In this document: in pieces, positions 1 through 5,635 of the stretch
How positions within the stretch are numbered: the stretch's first letter is position 1
Layout of the letters: each line of letters starts with the position of its first letter
DNA from: Deltaproteobacteria bacterium
Lineage (GTDB): Bacteria; Desulfobacterota; Deferrimicrobia; Deferrimicrobiales; Deferrimicrobiaceae
Length of the DNA stretch: 5,635 nt
Direction: 5' to 3'
NCBI GenBank assembly: GCA_003105225.1
Contig: PQAK01000038.1
Location: 24,186 to 29,820 of the forward strand
Notes under the pieces: model-generated
Database searches by the model: none
The model's input: the letters and a program-made list of their open reading frames with translations, nothing else
Told to the model about the DNA's origin: nothing
Made by a program: the position numbers and the translations under genes

Positions 1-311
1 TCGCCAACGACGTCGCCAAGTATTTCGCCATCCTCCCGGCCATGCTGGTCGGGGTGTTCCCGGTGATCGCGCCGCTGAACATCATGCGGCTCGCGTCGCC
101 GCAGAGCGCGATCTTGAGCGCGGTCATCTTCAACGCGCTCATCATCATCGCCCTCATCCCCCTGGCCTTGCGGGGGGTCCGTTTCCGGCCGCTGGGCGCC
201 GCGGCGCTGCTGCGGCGCAACCTCCTGATCTACGGTCTGGGAGGGGTGCTGCTTCCCTTCCCCGGGATCAAGCTCATCGATCTTGCCGTGAACGTGCTCC
301 ATCTCGCGTAA
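1..311 (+). CDS. kdpB: Potassium-transporting ATPase subunit B (KdpB), C-terminal fragment
   Basis: Partial gene: the 5' end lies outside the window. The frame begins at base 3 and gives 102 codons before TAA at 309-311. KdpB is the P-type ATPase subunit that hydrolyses ATP to drive K+ import by the KdpFABC complex in the inner membrane. The fragment closely matches the end of known KdpB proteins, with the motifs ANDVAKYFAILPA, LNIMRLASPQSAILSAVIFN and LLIYGLGGVLLPF. The Asp (9-11) and Lys (18-20) of ANDVAK correspond to the membrane Asp583/Lys586 pair of E. coli KdpB, which is linked to energy coupling, and both are kept. Three hydrophobic stretches are visible, consistent with the last membrane helices. 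The phosphorylation (DKTGT) and nucleotide-binding domains would lie upstream and cannot be judged. kdpC follows after 13 bases, so the two are surely one operon. Confidence 0.97.
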   Translation, partial: ANDVAKYFAILPAMLVGVFPVIAPLNIMRLASPQSAILSAVIFNALIIIALIPLALRGVRFRPLGAAALLRRNLLIYGLGGVLLPFPGIKLIDLAVNVLHLA

Positions 312-319
312 GGAAGGAG
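311..319 (+). promoter_or_regulatory. Ribosome binding site of kdpC
   Basis: AGGAAGGAG starts on the last base of the kdpB stop codon. Its AAGGAG core ends five bases before the kdpC ATG at 325. This strong Shine-Dalgarno match fixes the kdpC start and contrasts with the weak site before the following gene. Confidence 0.85.
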
Positions 320-324
320 CCGCC

Positions 325-906
325 ATGAACATCCTGATCGCGGAACTTCGCGCATCTCTCGGGATCACGCTGCTGCTGGTCGTCCTTTGCTGCGGGATCT
401 ACCCCGTGGTTGTCTGGGCGGTCGCCCAAGGCGTGTTCCCCCACAAGGCAAACGGTTCCCTGGTCCGCGTGGACGGGAGGGTTGCAGGGTCATCGCTCCT
501 CGCGCAGGGATTCACCGGGGCCGCCTATTTCCATCCCCGTCCTTCCGCGGCGGGGCGGGGATACGACGCCGCCAATTCCTCGGGCACGAACCTGGGGCCG
601 ACGTCGAAACTGCTGATCGAGGACGTGAAGCGGCGAACGGCCGACTATCGGGCGGAAAACGGACTGCCGGCGGATGCGCAGGTGCCCGCAGATGCGGTGA
701 CCTCTTCGGCGAGCGGCCTGGATCCCCACATCGGCGTCGAAAACGCGAGGATCCAGGCGGGGCGGGTGGCGAAGGCCCGCGGCATGTCCCGTGAGGAGGT
801 CCTTCGCAGGATCGCCGTGCACACCGAAGCGCGCAGCCTTATGATACTGGGAGAGCCACGGGTGAACGTGCTGATGCTCAACCTGGACCTGGACGGGAAG
901 CGGTAA
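325..906 (+). CDS. kdpC: Potassium-transporting ATPase subunit C (KdpC)
   Basis: Complete 193-residue protein, a normal length for KdpC. KdpC is the single-span accessory subunit of the KdpFABC K+ pump, needed for assembly and high-affinity function. One hydrophobic segment at about residues 11-33 anchors it, and the remainder is the extracytoplasmic domain known for the family. Family motifs are clear: YFHPRPSAAG (68-77), a Gly-Tyr-Asp then SSGTNLGPTS block (79-94), and VPADAVTSSASGLDPHI (120-136). The C-terminal half has the usual RVAKARG helix and the NVLMLNLDLD end. The ATG at 325 is chosen because it has a strong ribosome binding site and gives the expected short N-terminus before the membrane helix. 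It lies 13 bases after kdpB and 6 bases before kdpD, so it is mid-operon. Nothing looks truncated or unusual. Confidence 0.97.
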   Translation: MNILIAELRASLGITLLLVVLCCGIYPVVVWAVAQGVFPHKANGSLVRVDGRVAGSSLLAQGFTGAAYFHPRPSAAGRGYDAANSSGTNLGPTSKLLIEDVKRRTADYRAENGLPADAQVPADAVTSSASGLDPHIGVENARIQAGRVAKARGMSREEVLRRIAVHTEARSLMILGEPRVNVLMLNLDLDGKR

Positions 907-912
907 ACGGCG

Positions 913-2610
913 TTGCTGGAAGAACGGGCCGAATCCTTCCTCCGCATGATCCGCCGCGCCGAGCGCGGCCGCCTCAAGGTGTACCTCGGGTACTGCCCCG
1001 GCGTCGGGAAGACGTACCAGATGCTGCAGGAGGGGCACCGGCTCAGGGAGGAAGGGATCGACGTGGTCGTCGGGTACCTGGAGACCCACGGCAGGGCCGA
1101 AACCGCGAAGCTGGCCTGCGGGCTGGAGGCGATTCCCCGCCGCCGCGTGGAATACCGGGGCGTTCCCCTGGAGGAGATGGACGTGGACGCCGTCCTGGCC
1201 CGGAAGCCCCAGGTCGCCCTCATCGACGAGCTCGCCCACACCAACGTCCCGGGAAGCCGGAACCCGAAGCGGTACCAGGACGTCCAGGACATCCTCGCCG
1301 CCGGGATCCACGTCATCACCACGCTCAACGTCCAGCACCTGGAAAGCCTCTACGACACGGTGGAGGGGACCGTCCACGTGAGGGTACGCGAGCGTTTGCC
1401 GGACAGCGTCATCGCCGAGGCGGACCAGATCGTGAACGTGGATGTCACGACCGAGGACCTGCTGAAGCGCCTCCAGGAGGGAAAGATCTACAAGGCGGAC
1501 CGGATCGAGGCGGCGATGGGCAATTACTTCAAGACCTCGAACCTGGAGAAGCTACGGGAACTCACCCTCCGGGAGCTCGCCTCGCAGATCGACCTCCGGA
1601 GGAGGGAAGCGCTGGAGGAGGAACGGACCGCGGCGCCGGACCAGGTCATGGTCGCCTTGAGTTCCCGCGGCCCCAACAGCGAGATGCTGCTGCGCTACGC
1701 TTCCCGGCTGGCGGGGAGGCTCAACCGGAACTGGTACGCGGTCTACGTCCAGACCCCTTCCGAGGAGCCCACGGTCATCGACGCCCATACCCAGCGCATC
1801 CTCTCCGGCACCCTGACGCTCGCCAAGCAGCTGGGCGCGATGGTCTTCACCTACAAGGGGGAGGACATCCCGGCCACGATCCTTCGATTCGCGAAGGAGT
1901 ACCGCGTCGGGACCATCGTCGTCGGAACGCCCACCCCGAAACCGCTCTGGAAGACGCTTTGGAGGAAGACCACCGTCGAGCGCCTGATCCACGAGGCGAG
2001 GGGGATCAACGTGGTGATTCTCGATACCCGCAAGGAGGAACCTCCCGAAATCAAAACCCCGCAGGAGGCGCCGGCACCGCCCATCCCCGAGCCGTCCCTT
2101 CCGGTGGTCCCGGGCGCATCGCCATTGAGCGGATTCCTCGCTCCCGAACGAATCGTCATCTGGGACCAGCCGGTGGAAAAGGAGGTCGTCCTTCGGACGC
2201 TGGCGGAGGCGGCGGTGTCCGGGAGCGGCGAGGTGGCGCTTGCCGCGGTGTTGACCAACATCGCGAAACGGGAGGAGCAGGGTTCCACCTTTCTGAACGA
2301 AGGCGTCGCCCTGCCGCATGCCCGGATCGAGGGGCTTCGTCGACCGGTCGTCGCCGTCGGGCTGACCCGGAAGGGCGTTTCGGATGTTTCCACCGAAAAG
2401 CCGATCGAATCCGTCTTCCTGATCCTTTCTCCCGAAGAGGCGCCCGAAATCCAGATCCAGGTCCTGGGGCAGGTCAGCAGGGCTTCTCGGAATCGGGAAT
2501 TGGCCCGCAACCTCGGGATCTGCCGTTCTCCTGCAGACGTGATTTCCGCCTTCCGGGACTGGGAAACTTTAGTTGGGGCAATCCCCCGGAAAACCGAATT
2601 CAAGAGCTGA
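913..2610 (+). CDS. kdpD: Short KdpD-like sensor: KdpD N-domain + USP domain + PTS EIIA domain, no histidine kinase
   Basis: 565 residues, against about 890 for full-length KdpD. Residues ~20-230 are the KdpD nucleotide-binding domain: Walker A GYCPGVGKT (26-34, Lys33), GYLETHGRAET (54-64), Walker B-like VALIDELAHTNVPGSR (101-116) and TLNVQHLESL (137-146). Residues ~244-371 are a USP-type domain. A proline-rich linker (~377-404) leads to a PTS EIIA type-2 domain (~408-555), where LPHAR carries the candidate phospho-histidine His469. The four membrane helices and the kinase H, N and G boxes of standard KdpD are absent, so the protein should be soluble and cannot autophosphorylate like E. coli KdpD. 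Short kinase-less KdpD proteins are known (for example in Anabaena). The TTG start at 913 is inferred: kdpC is in the same frame and its stop at 904-906 blocks anything further upstream. ATG at 946 is an alternative, but it would leave a very short lead before the P-loop. K+-status or EIIA-dependent control of Kdp is inferred. Confidence 0.9.
   Translation: MLEERAESFLRMIRRAERGRLKVYLGYCPGVGKTYQMLQEGHRLREEGIDVVVGYLETHGRAETAKLACGLEAIPRRRVEYRGVPLEEMDVDAVLARKPQVALIDELAHTNVPGSRNPKRYQDVQDILAAGIHVITTLNVQHLESLYDTVEGTVHVRVRERLPDSVIAEADQIVNVDVTTEDLLKRLQEGKIYKADRIEAAMGNYFKTSNLEKLRELTLRELASQIDLRRREALEEERTAAPDQVMVALSSRGPNSEMLLRYASRLAGRLNRNWYAVYVQTPSEEPTVIDAHTQRILSGTLTLAKQLGAMVFTYKGEDIPATILRFAKEYRVGTIVVGTPTPKPLWKTLWRKTTVERLIHEARGINVVILDTRKEEPPEIKTPQEAPAPPIPEPSLPVVPGASPLSGFLAPERIVIWDQPVEKEVVLRTLAEAAVSGSGEVALAAVLTNIAKREEQGSTFLNEGVALPHARIEGLRRPVVAVGLTRKGVSDVSTEKPIESVFLILSPEEAPEIQIQVLGQVSRASRNRELARNLGICRSPADVISAFRDWETLVGAIPRKTEFKS
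2134..2577 (+). other. PTS EIIA type-2 (EIIANtr/PtsN-like) domain encoded at the 3' end of kdpD
   Basis: Domain annotation within the kdpD-like gene, residues ~408-555. It starts FLAPERIVIWDQPVEKEVVL, matching the opening of EIIANtr domains. It then has AKREEQGSTFLNEGVALPHA (451-470), which mirrors the REKLGST...NGIALPHG active-site segment of PtsN. His469 (bases 2317-2319) is in the position of the phosphorylated histidine. VFLILSPEEAPEIQIQVLGQ (501-520) matches the FGLLVPEDA...HLQLL region, and the domain closes with a helix ending AFRDWE. The length of about 148 residues is normal for a whole EIIA domain, so this looks functional rather than a remnant. It could also be a fructose/mannitol-type EIIA; the PtsN-like reading rests on motif resemblance read by eye. 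Confidence 0.85.
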
Positions 2611-2615
2611 ACGAC

Positions 2616-2630
2616 CCGGGCCACGCCCGG
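2616..2630. other. GC-rich hairpin just after kdpD
   Basis: CCGGGC (2616-2621) and GCCCGG (2625-2630) are perfect inverted repeats around a CAC loop, starting six bases after the kdpD stop. No T run follows on either strand, so it is not a classical intrinsic terminator. It may protect the 3' end of the kdp mRNA or pause polymerase, but chance is possible in DNA this GC-rich. Confidence 0.35.
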
Positions 2631-2672
2631 CAGGATCGTGTACCGGTACCTCCAGGGAGCCGGCATCTTTCC

Positions 2673-2692
2673 AGTCCCTTGGGAGGGATTTT
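2673..2692 (+). terminator. Possible intrinsic terminator of the kdp operon
   Basis: TCCCT (2675-2679) pairs with AGGGA (2684-2688) around a TGGG loop. The stem can be extended by a G-T and an A-T pair, and the run TTTTCTT follows at 2689-2695. It lies in the gap about 65 bases after kdpD and faces the convergent V-ATPase operon, a sensible place for a plus-strand terminator. The stem is short and the T tract is interrupted, so the call is weak. The minus strand lacks a T run beyond this stem. Confidence 0.35.
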
Positions 2693-2715
2693 CTTCCGCC
2701 CGCGGCCCTTTTGCT

Positions 2716-3372
2716 TCATGGCTCCGGCTGGACGATCCGCCTTTGGAGGCGCCTGCCCCGCAATCGTCTGAGCCGCATATGCTCCTCGCGTTCCCGTTCT
2801 TCCAGCGCGCGGCGGGTGAAGGCGATCTGGGCCCGCACCTGTGGAAGCAGGCGCTGTTCGAGGGTATTCACCTGGCGCGAGGTGAGCGCGAGGGCCTCGC
2901 CCAGTCTGCGCAGCTCCAGCTCCCGCGGCGCCGCTTCCAGCAGAAGGCCTGCGAAGACTTCGAACTCGGCGGCCGCCTCGGCAGCCGCAGGGCCGGTCAG
3001 TCCGGGGGCCGTCGCGCGCGCCCCCATGGTGCGCCGCAGCACCGGGCTGGCCGTGAGCTCCGAAACGGGAATTCCCCAGATCTCCGCCGTGCGGAGGTCC
3101 ACTGCGATGTCCCTGGGGGGCCAGCCCATCGCGCGCACCCCCGAAACCCCGTGGAGGGCGAGCGCTCGCAGAAGGGCAGGATAAGCGCGCCGCGCCTGTT
3201 CGGCGATGACCGCACGGGCGCCGGCCGCGGGCCTTGCGGCCCGAAAAAATTCCGTCACCAGCGCCTCGCGCTTCCGGCGGAGCAGCTCCACCCCTTTTTC
3301 GATGCGCACCAATCGCCGGACGGCCCGGAGAAGATTCAGCCTCGTCAGCGCAATTCCGGTCAGCGCCCTCAT
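2716..3372 (-). CDS. atpD: V/A-type ATP synthase/ATPase subunit D
   Basis: Complete 218-residue protein, a normal length for subunit D, the long antiparallel coiled coil that forms the central rotor shaft inside the A3B3 head. The N-terminal helix shows the family pattern TGIALTRLNLLRAVRRL, followed by KGVELLRRKREAL (residues ~26-38). The C-terminal helix carries SRQVNTLEQRLLPQVRAQIA, which matches the conserved R-V-N-A-L-E...P motif, then an ERERE-rich stretch and an Arg-rich tail. The middle is Ala/Gly-rich and less conserved, as is usual. The start codon overlaps the subunit B stop as ATGA (3369-3372) with only a weak ribosome binding site, suggesting translational coupling. It is the last gene of the operon and ends about 105 bases from the convergent kdpD. 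The symbol is by analogy; ntpD, vatD or atpD are used in different genomes. Confidence 0.92.
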   Translation of the reverse strand: MRALTGIALTRLNLLRAVRRLVRIEKGVELLRRKREALVTEFFRAARPAAGARAVIAEQARRAYPALLRALALHGVSGVRAMGWPPRDIAVDLRTAEIWGIPVSELTASPVLRRTMGARATAPGLTGPAAAEAAAEFEVFAGLLLEAAPRELELRRLGEALALTSRQVNTLEQRLLPQVRAQIAFTRRALEEREREEHMRLRRLRGRRLQRRIVQPEP

Positions 3373-4757
3373 GGCGTTAGACCCCGGCCGGCGTCACGAA
3401 GCGCCCAGGTTGCCGGGTCGATTCGTGACAGATCCTCGCGCGGCAAGGTCTCGAGGAGGATCCATCCCTGCTCGAGGGTCTCGGCGAGGCTGCGCGGCCT
3501 TGCCCCTTGCCCGACGAACTCCTTTTCGAACCGCTCGGCGAATACGAGCGCCCGGCGATCGGCGGCGGAAAGCCCGCCCTCGCCGACGACCGGGACCATC
3601 AACCGGGCCTCGCGCCCCTGCGCGTAGATCGCATAGAGTTGATCGGCCCAGCGCCGGTGGTCGGCAACGGTTCTCCCCGGGCCGATCCCCGCGTTCATCA
3701 GCCGCGAAAGGGAGGGGAGCACGTCGATCGGGGGAAAGATTCCACGGCGTTGCAGCTCGCGGCTGAGCACGATCTGTCCTTCGGTGATGTAGCCGGTGAG
3801 GTCCGGAATCGGGTGGGTGATGTCGTCGTCCGGCATGGTGACCAGGGGGAGCTGGGTCAGGGAGCCCTCCCGGCCGGCCAGGATGCCGGCGCGCTCGAAC
3901 AGGCTGGCCAGATCGGTATACAGGTACCCCGGGTATCCGCGCCGGCCCGGGATCTCCTCGCGGGCCGAGGCGATCTCGCGGAGCGCCTCGCAGTAATGGG
4001 TCACGTCCGTGAGCACGGCCAGGACGTGGAGCCCGCACCGGAAAGCCAGGAACTCCGCCTCCGCCAGGGCGATCCGCGGGACGAGCAGGCGCTCGATGGT
4101 CGGATCCCTTGCTTCGTTCAGGTAGACGACGCAGCGTCCGCGGGCCCCGCTCGCTTCGAACCGCGCCAGGAATTCCCGCGTCTCGCGAGCGGTGATCCCG
4201 ATCCCGATGAAAACGACGGCGAACGGCTCGCCCCGGGGAGCGCGGGCGTTTTCCACGATTTGCGTCGCGATCTCCAGGCCGGGCAGGCCTGCCCCGGAGA
4301 AAATCGGCAGCTTCTGGCCGCGAACCAGCGTGTTCAATCCGTCGATGGCGGAGATCCCGGTTTCGATGAAATCCGAGGGACGGAGGCGACGCGCAGGGTT
4401 CATCGGGGCTCCGTGAATCGGAACGACCGCCTCGCCCACGGGCGGCGGCAACCCGTCGATCGGCCTGCCGGATCCGTTGAAGGCGCGGCCCAGCAGCTCG
4501 CGTCCCACGACCGTTGTGGCGACTTCGCCGCTCAGGGTCACTTCGACTCCCGCGGGCCGCAGCCCGATCGTCTCCTCAAGCACCTGGATCACCGTGACCT
4601 GCTCCCCGGCCTCGATGACCTGCCCGCGCCAGGGCCCCTGGGAAGGCGCACGGATGGAAACCCACTCGCCGAGGGCCACGTTTCGCGTCCGTTTCAGGTA
4701 GAGGAGAGGGCCGGCCGCGGCCGCCGCACCGCGGTACACCCGGGGGAGGGCCGTCAT
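3369..4757 (-). CDS. atpB: V/A-type ATP synthase/ATPase subunit B (regulatory, non-catalytic)
   Basis: Complete 462-residue protein, the family's normal length. Subunit B alternates with catalytic A in the hexameric head and contributes to the nucleotide sites. The N-terminal beta-barrel domain has EETIGLRPAGVEVTLSGE (61-78). The core follows with GRAFNGSGRPIDGLPP (90-105), FIETGISAIDGLNTLVRGQK (130-149) and PIFSGAGLPGLEIATQI (151-167). The last sits at the P-loop position but lacks the GKT of a catalytic Walker A, as expected for B. Also clear are DVTHYCEALREI (251-262), DLTGYITEGQIVLSREL (319-335) and LPSLSRLMNAGIG (347-359), where Arg352 is the likely arginine that reaches into the catalytic site. 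The start overlaps the end of subunit A as ATGA (4754-4757); a purine-rich GGGGGGAAAG lies upstream on the minus strand. It cannot be the F-type beta subunit, which would have a true Walker A. The symbol varies (ntpB, vatB, atpB). Confidence 0.96.
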   Translation of the reverse strand: MTALPRVYRGAAAAAGPLLYLKRTRNVALGEWVSIRAPSQGPWRGQVIEAGEQVTVIQVLEETIGLRPAGVEVTLSGEVATTVVGRELLGRAFNGSGRPIDGLPPPVGEAVVPIHGAPMNPARRLRPSDFIETGISAIDGLNTLVRGQKLPIFSGAGLPGLEIATQIVENARAPRGEPFAVVFIGIGITARETREFLARFEASGARGRCVVYLNEARDPTIERLLVPRIALAEAEFLAFRCGLHVLAVLTDVTHYCEALREIASAREEIPGRRGYPGYLYTDLASLFERAGILAGREGSLTQLPLVTMPDDDITHPIPDLTGYITEGQIVLSRELQRRGIFPPIDVLPSLSRLMNAGIGPGRTVADHRRWADQLYAIYAQGREARLMVPVVGEGGLSAADRRALVFAERFEKEFVGQGARPRSLAETLEQGWILLETLPREDLSRIDPATWALRDAGRGLTP

Positions 4758-5635
4758 GGCGCTTTCCCCCCGGGCGCGATGGCATCGACGGCTGCCGCCG
4801 TGCGCGCCGCACGATCGTCCAGCTCCTCGGGCCCCGCGTCCCGTAGCGCCAGGAGCGCTTGCCGGGCGGGCGAAAGGCGCAACGTTTCGAAGGGTGCTCC
4901 CGAGGCGAGCGCGCGCGATGCCGCCTGAAAGAGGCGATTCGCGAGCGCGGCCAGCAGATAGGTCTTCTCGACGGAGGATACGGCGTCCTTCGGATCGTAT
5001 GCGCTTTGCCCCAGGACCGCCTCGCGTACGGTGCGAGCGGTCTCGAGAACAAGCCGGTCGGGATCCTGCAGCGCGCCCGGCCCGACCAGGGCGGCGATCT
5101 CACGGATGTCCCGGTCGCGCTGCAGCAGATCGAGGGTGTCGCGCCGGAGGGCGGGCCAGTCGGTTCCCACGCGCCGGGAGAACCACGGCATCAGCTGCCC
5201 GGCGTGGAGGGAATAACTCGTCTCCCAGTCGACGGCGGGAAACTGCCGCTGGTGCGCGAGCGCGGCGTCCAGCGCCCAAAGCGTTCCCGCCACGCGAAGC
5301 GACGCCTGGGTTACGGGTTCGGAGAAGTCCCCTCCGGGCGGCGAGATGGCGCCGATGAAGGTGAGCGCGCCCGTCCGCTCCGGCCGGCCGAGGAGCGCGA
5401 CCCGGCCGCTTCGCTCGTAGAACTTTCCCAGCCGGTTCACGAGATAGGTGGGGTACCCTTCCTCTCCCGGGATCTCCTGGAGGCGGGATCCCATTTCACG
5501 AAGCGCTTCCGCCCATCGCGAGAGGCTGTCGGCAAGCACCGCAACCCGCAGTCCCATGTCGCGGTAATACTCGGCGATCGTGATTCCCAGGTAGACGGAC
5601 GCCTCTCGGGCGGCGACCGGCATGTTGGAGGTGTT
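4754..5635 (-). CDS. atpA: V/A-type ATP synthase/ATPase catalytic subunit A, C-terminal half
   Basis: Partial: the 5' half runs off the right edge, leaving 293 codons plus the TGA at 4754-4756, about half of a usual ~580-residue subunit A. The frame is open to base 5635, where the peptide begins NTSNMPVAAREASVYLGITI, a hallmark of subunit A, so the internal ATG at 5621-5623 is not the start. Further marks are YYRDMGLRVAVLADS (the end of the Walker B strand), SRWAEALREMGSRLQEIPGE, GYPTYLVNRLGKFYERSGRV, AISPPGGDFSEPVTQAS and FPAVDWETSYSL. The C-terminal helical domain follows, with LLQRDRDIREIAALVGPGAL and SVEKTYLLAALANRLF. Walker A lies outside the window. The residue after Ser in ADS-SRW is Leu where Thr is usual. 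Subunit A hydrolyses or makes ATP at the A-B interface of the membrane-bound rotary enzyme. It is first of A-B-D here and overlaps B by four bases. Confidence 0.96.
   Translation of the reverse strand, partial: NTSNMPVAAREASVYLGITIAEYYRDMGLRVAVLADSLSRWAEALREMGSRLQEIPGEEGYPTYLVNRLGKFYERSGRVALLGRPERTGALTFIGAISPPGGDFSEPVTQASLRVAGTLWALDAALAHQRQFPAVDWETSYSLHAGQLMPWFSRRVGTDWPALRRDTLDLLQRDRDIREIAALVGPGALQDPDRLVLETARTVREAVLGQSAYDPKDAVSSVEKTYLLAALANRLFQAASRALASGAPFETLRLSPARQALLALRDAGPEELDDRAARTAAAVDAIAPGGKAP

Larger units (their letters stand above)
2611..2715. other. Non-coding gap between convergent kdp and V-ATPase operons
   Basis: About 105 bases separate the stops of kdpD and subunit D. The open frames crossing it are out-of-frame extensions of shadow frames and show no recognisable protein. 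It contains the two hairpins listed separately and the perfect palindrome GTACCGGTAC at 2640-2649. No kdpE, small RNA or promoter could be identified by eye. Confidence 0.7.

Noticed and set aside
490..1377. Minus-strand open frames opposite kdpC and kdpD (also 645-1328, 1552-2319 and 1851-2666)
   Set aside because: They are antisense to well-conserved genes, have low-complexity composition and no recognisable domain. The GC-rich third positions explain the lack of stops.
2030..2140. Possible frameshift or chimeric join explaining the loss of the kinase part of kdpD
   Set aside because: The frame stays open through a plausible proline-rich linker into a complete EIIA domain. No kinase motifs were recognised in the listed alternative frames downstream, so a genuine fusion is favoured over a broken gene.
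325..2610. kdpC and kdpD share a reading frame, separated by one TAA and six bases, suggesting stop readthrough to a KdpC-KdpD fusion
   Set aside because: The KdpC C-terminal domain lies outside the cytoplasm, so readthrough would place the KdpD nucleotide-binding domain on the wrong side of the membrane. No readthrough signal is evident; tight operon packing is the simpler explanation.
1959..2771. Plus-strand open frame overlapping the end of kdpD and the intergenic gap
   Set aside because: It is a +1-shifted shadow of the linker and EIIA region. The kdpD frame gives clear EIIA motifs, while this one gives an Arg/Gly-rich product.
2638..3627. Plus-strand open frame of 329 codons starting in the intergenic gap and running through subunit D (also 2573-3184)
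   Set aside because: It runs antisense to subunits D and B, shows no domain, and has no convincing ribosome binding site or promoter.
3507..4928. Long plus-strand open frame of 473 codons opposite subunits B and A
   Set aside because: It lies wholly antisense to clearly recognised V-ATPase genes. Its product is Arg/Gly/Asp-rich with no family motif, which is typical of shadow frames in GC-rich coding DNA.

Overview
The window is GC-rich bacterial DNA with strongly GC-ending codons. It holds the 3' parts of two ion-transport operons that converge on a gap of about 105 bases. No rRNA, tRNA, CRISPR array or mobile element was seen. The lineage cannot be fixed from the sequence. A bacterial V/A-type ATPase next to a Kdp system with a kinase-less, EIIA-fused KdpD would fit an anaerobic GC-rich group such as the Geobacter-like Desulfobacterota, but this is a low-confidence inference.

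Plus strand, 1-2610: the end of kdpB (catalytic P-type ATPase subunit), a complete kdpC, and a short kdpD-like gene. Together they encode a high-affinity K+ uptake pump and what looks like its sensor or regulator. The genes are packed tightly: 13 bases between kdpB and kdpC, and 6 between kdpC and kdpD. The KdpD is the most notable item. It keeps the N-terminal KdpD nucleotide-binding domain and the universal-stress (USP) domain, but has no four-helix membrane block and no histidine kinase. After a proline-rich linker it continues into a PTS EIIA type-2 (PtsN/EIIANtr-like) domain with an intact candidate phospho-histidine. No kdpE lies between it and the convergent operon.

2611-2715: a short non-coding gap between convergent 3' ends, with a GC hairpin, a weak terminator-like hairpin followed by T residues, and a 10-base palindrome.

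Minus strand, 5635-2716: the 3' part of a V/A-type ATPase operon in the order A (partial), B, D. Each junction is a four-base ATGA overlap, so translation is probably coupled. A and B form the nucleotide-binding hexamer and D is the central rotor shaft. Subunit D is the last gene of the operon here.

Together the window covers K+ import by an ATP-driven P-type pump and H+ or Na+ movement by a rotary ATPase. The EIIA fusion suggests that a PTS phosphorylation signal may be wired directly into K+ control.
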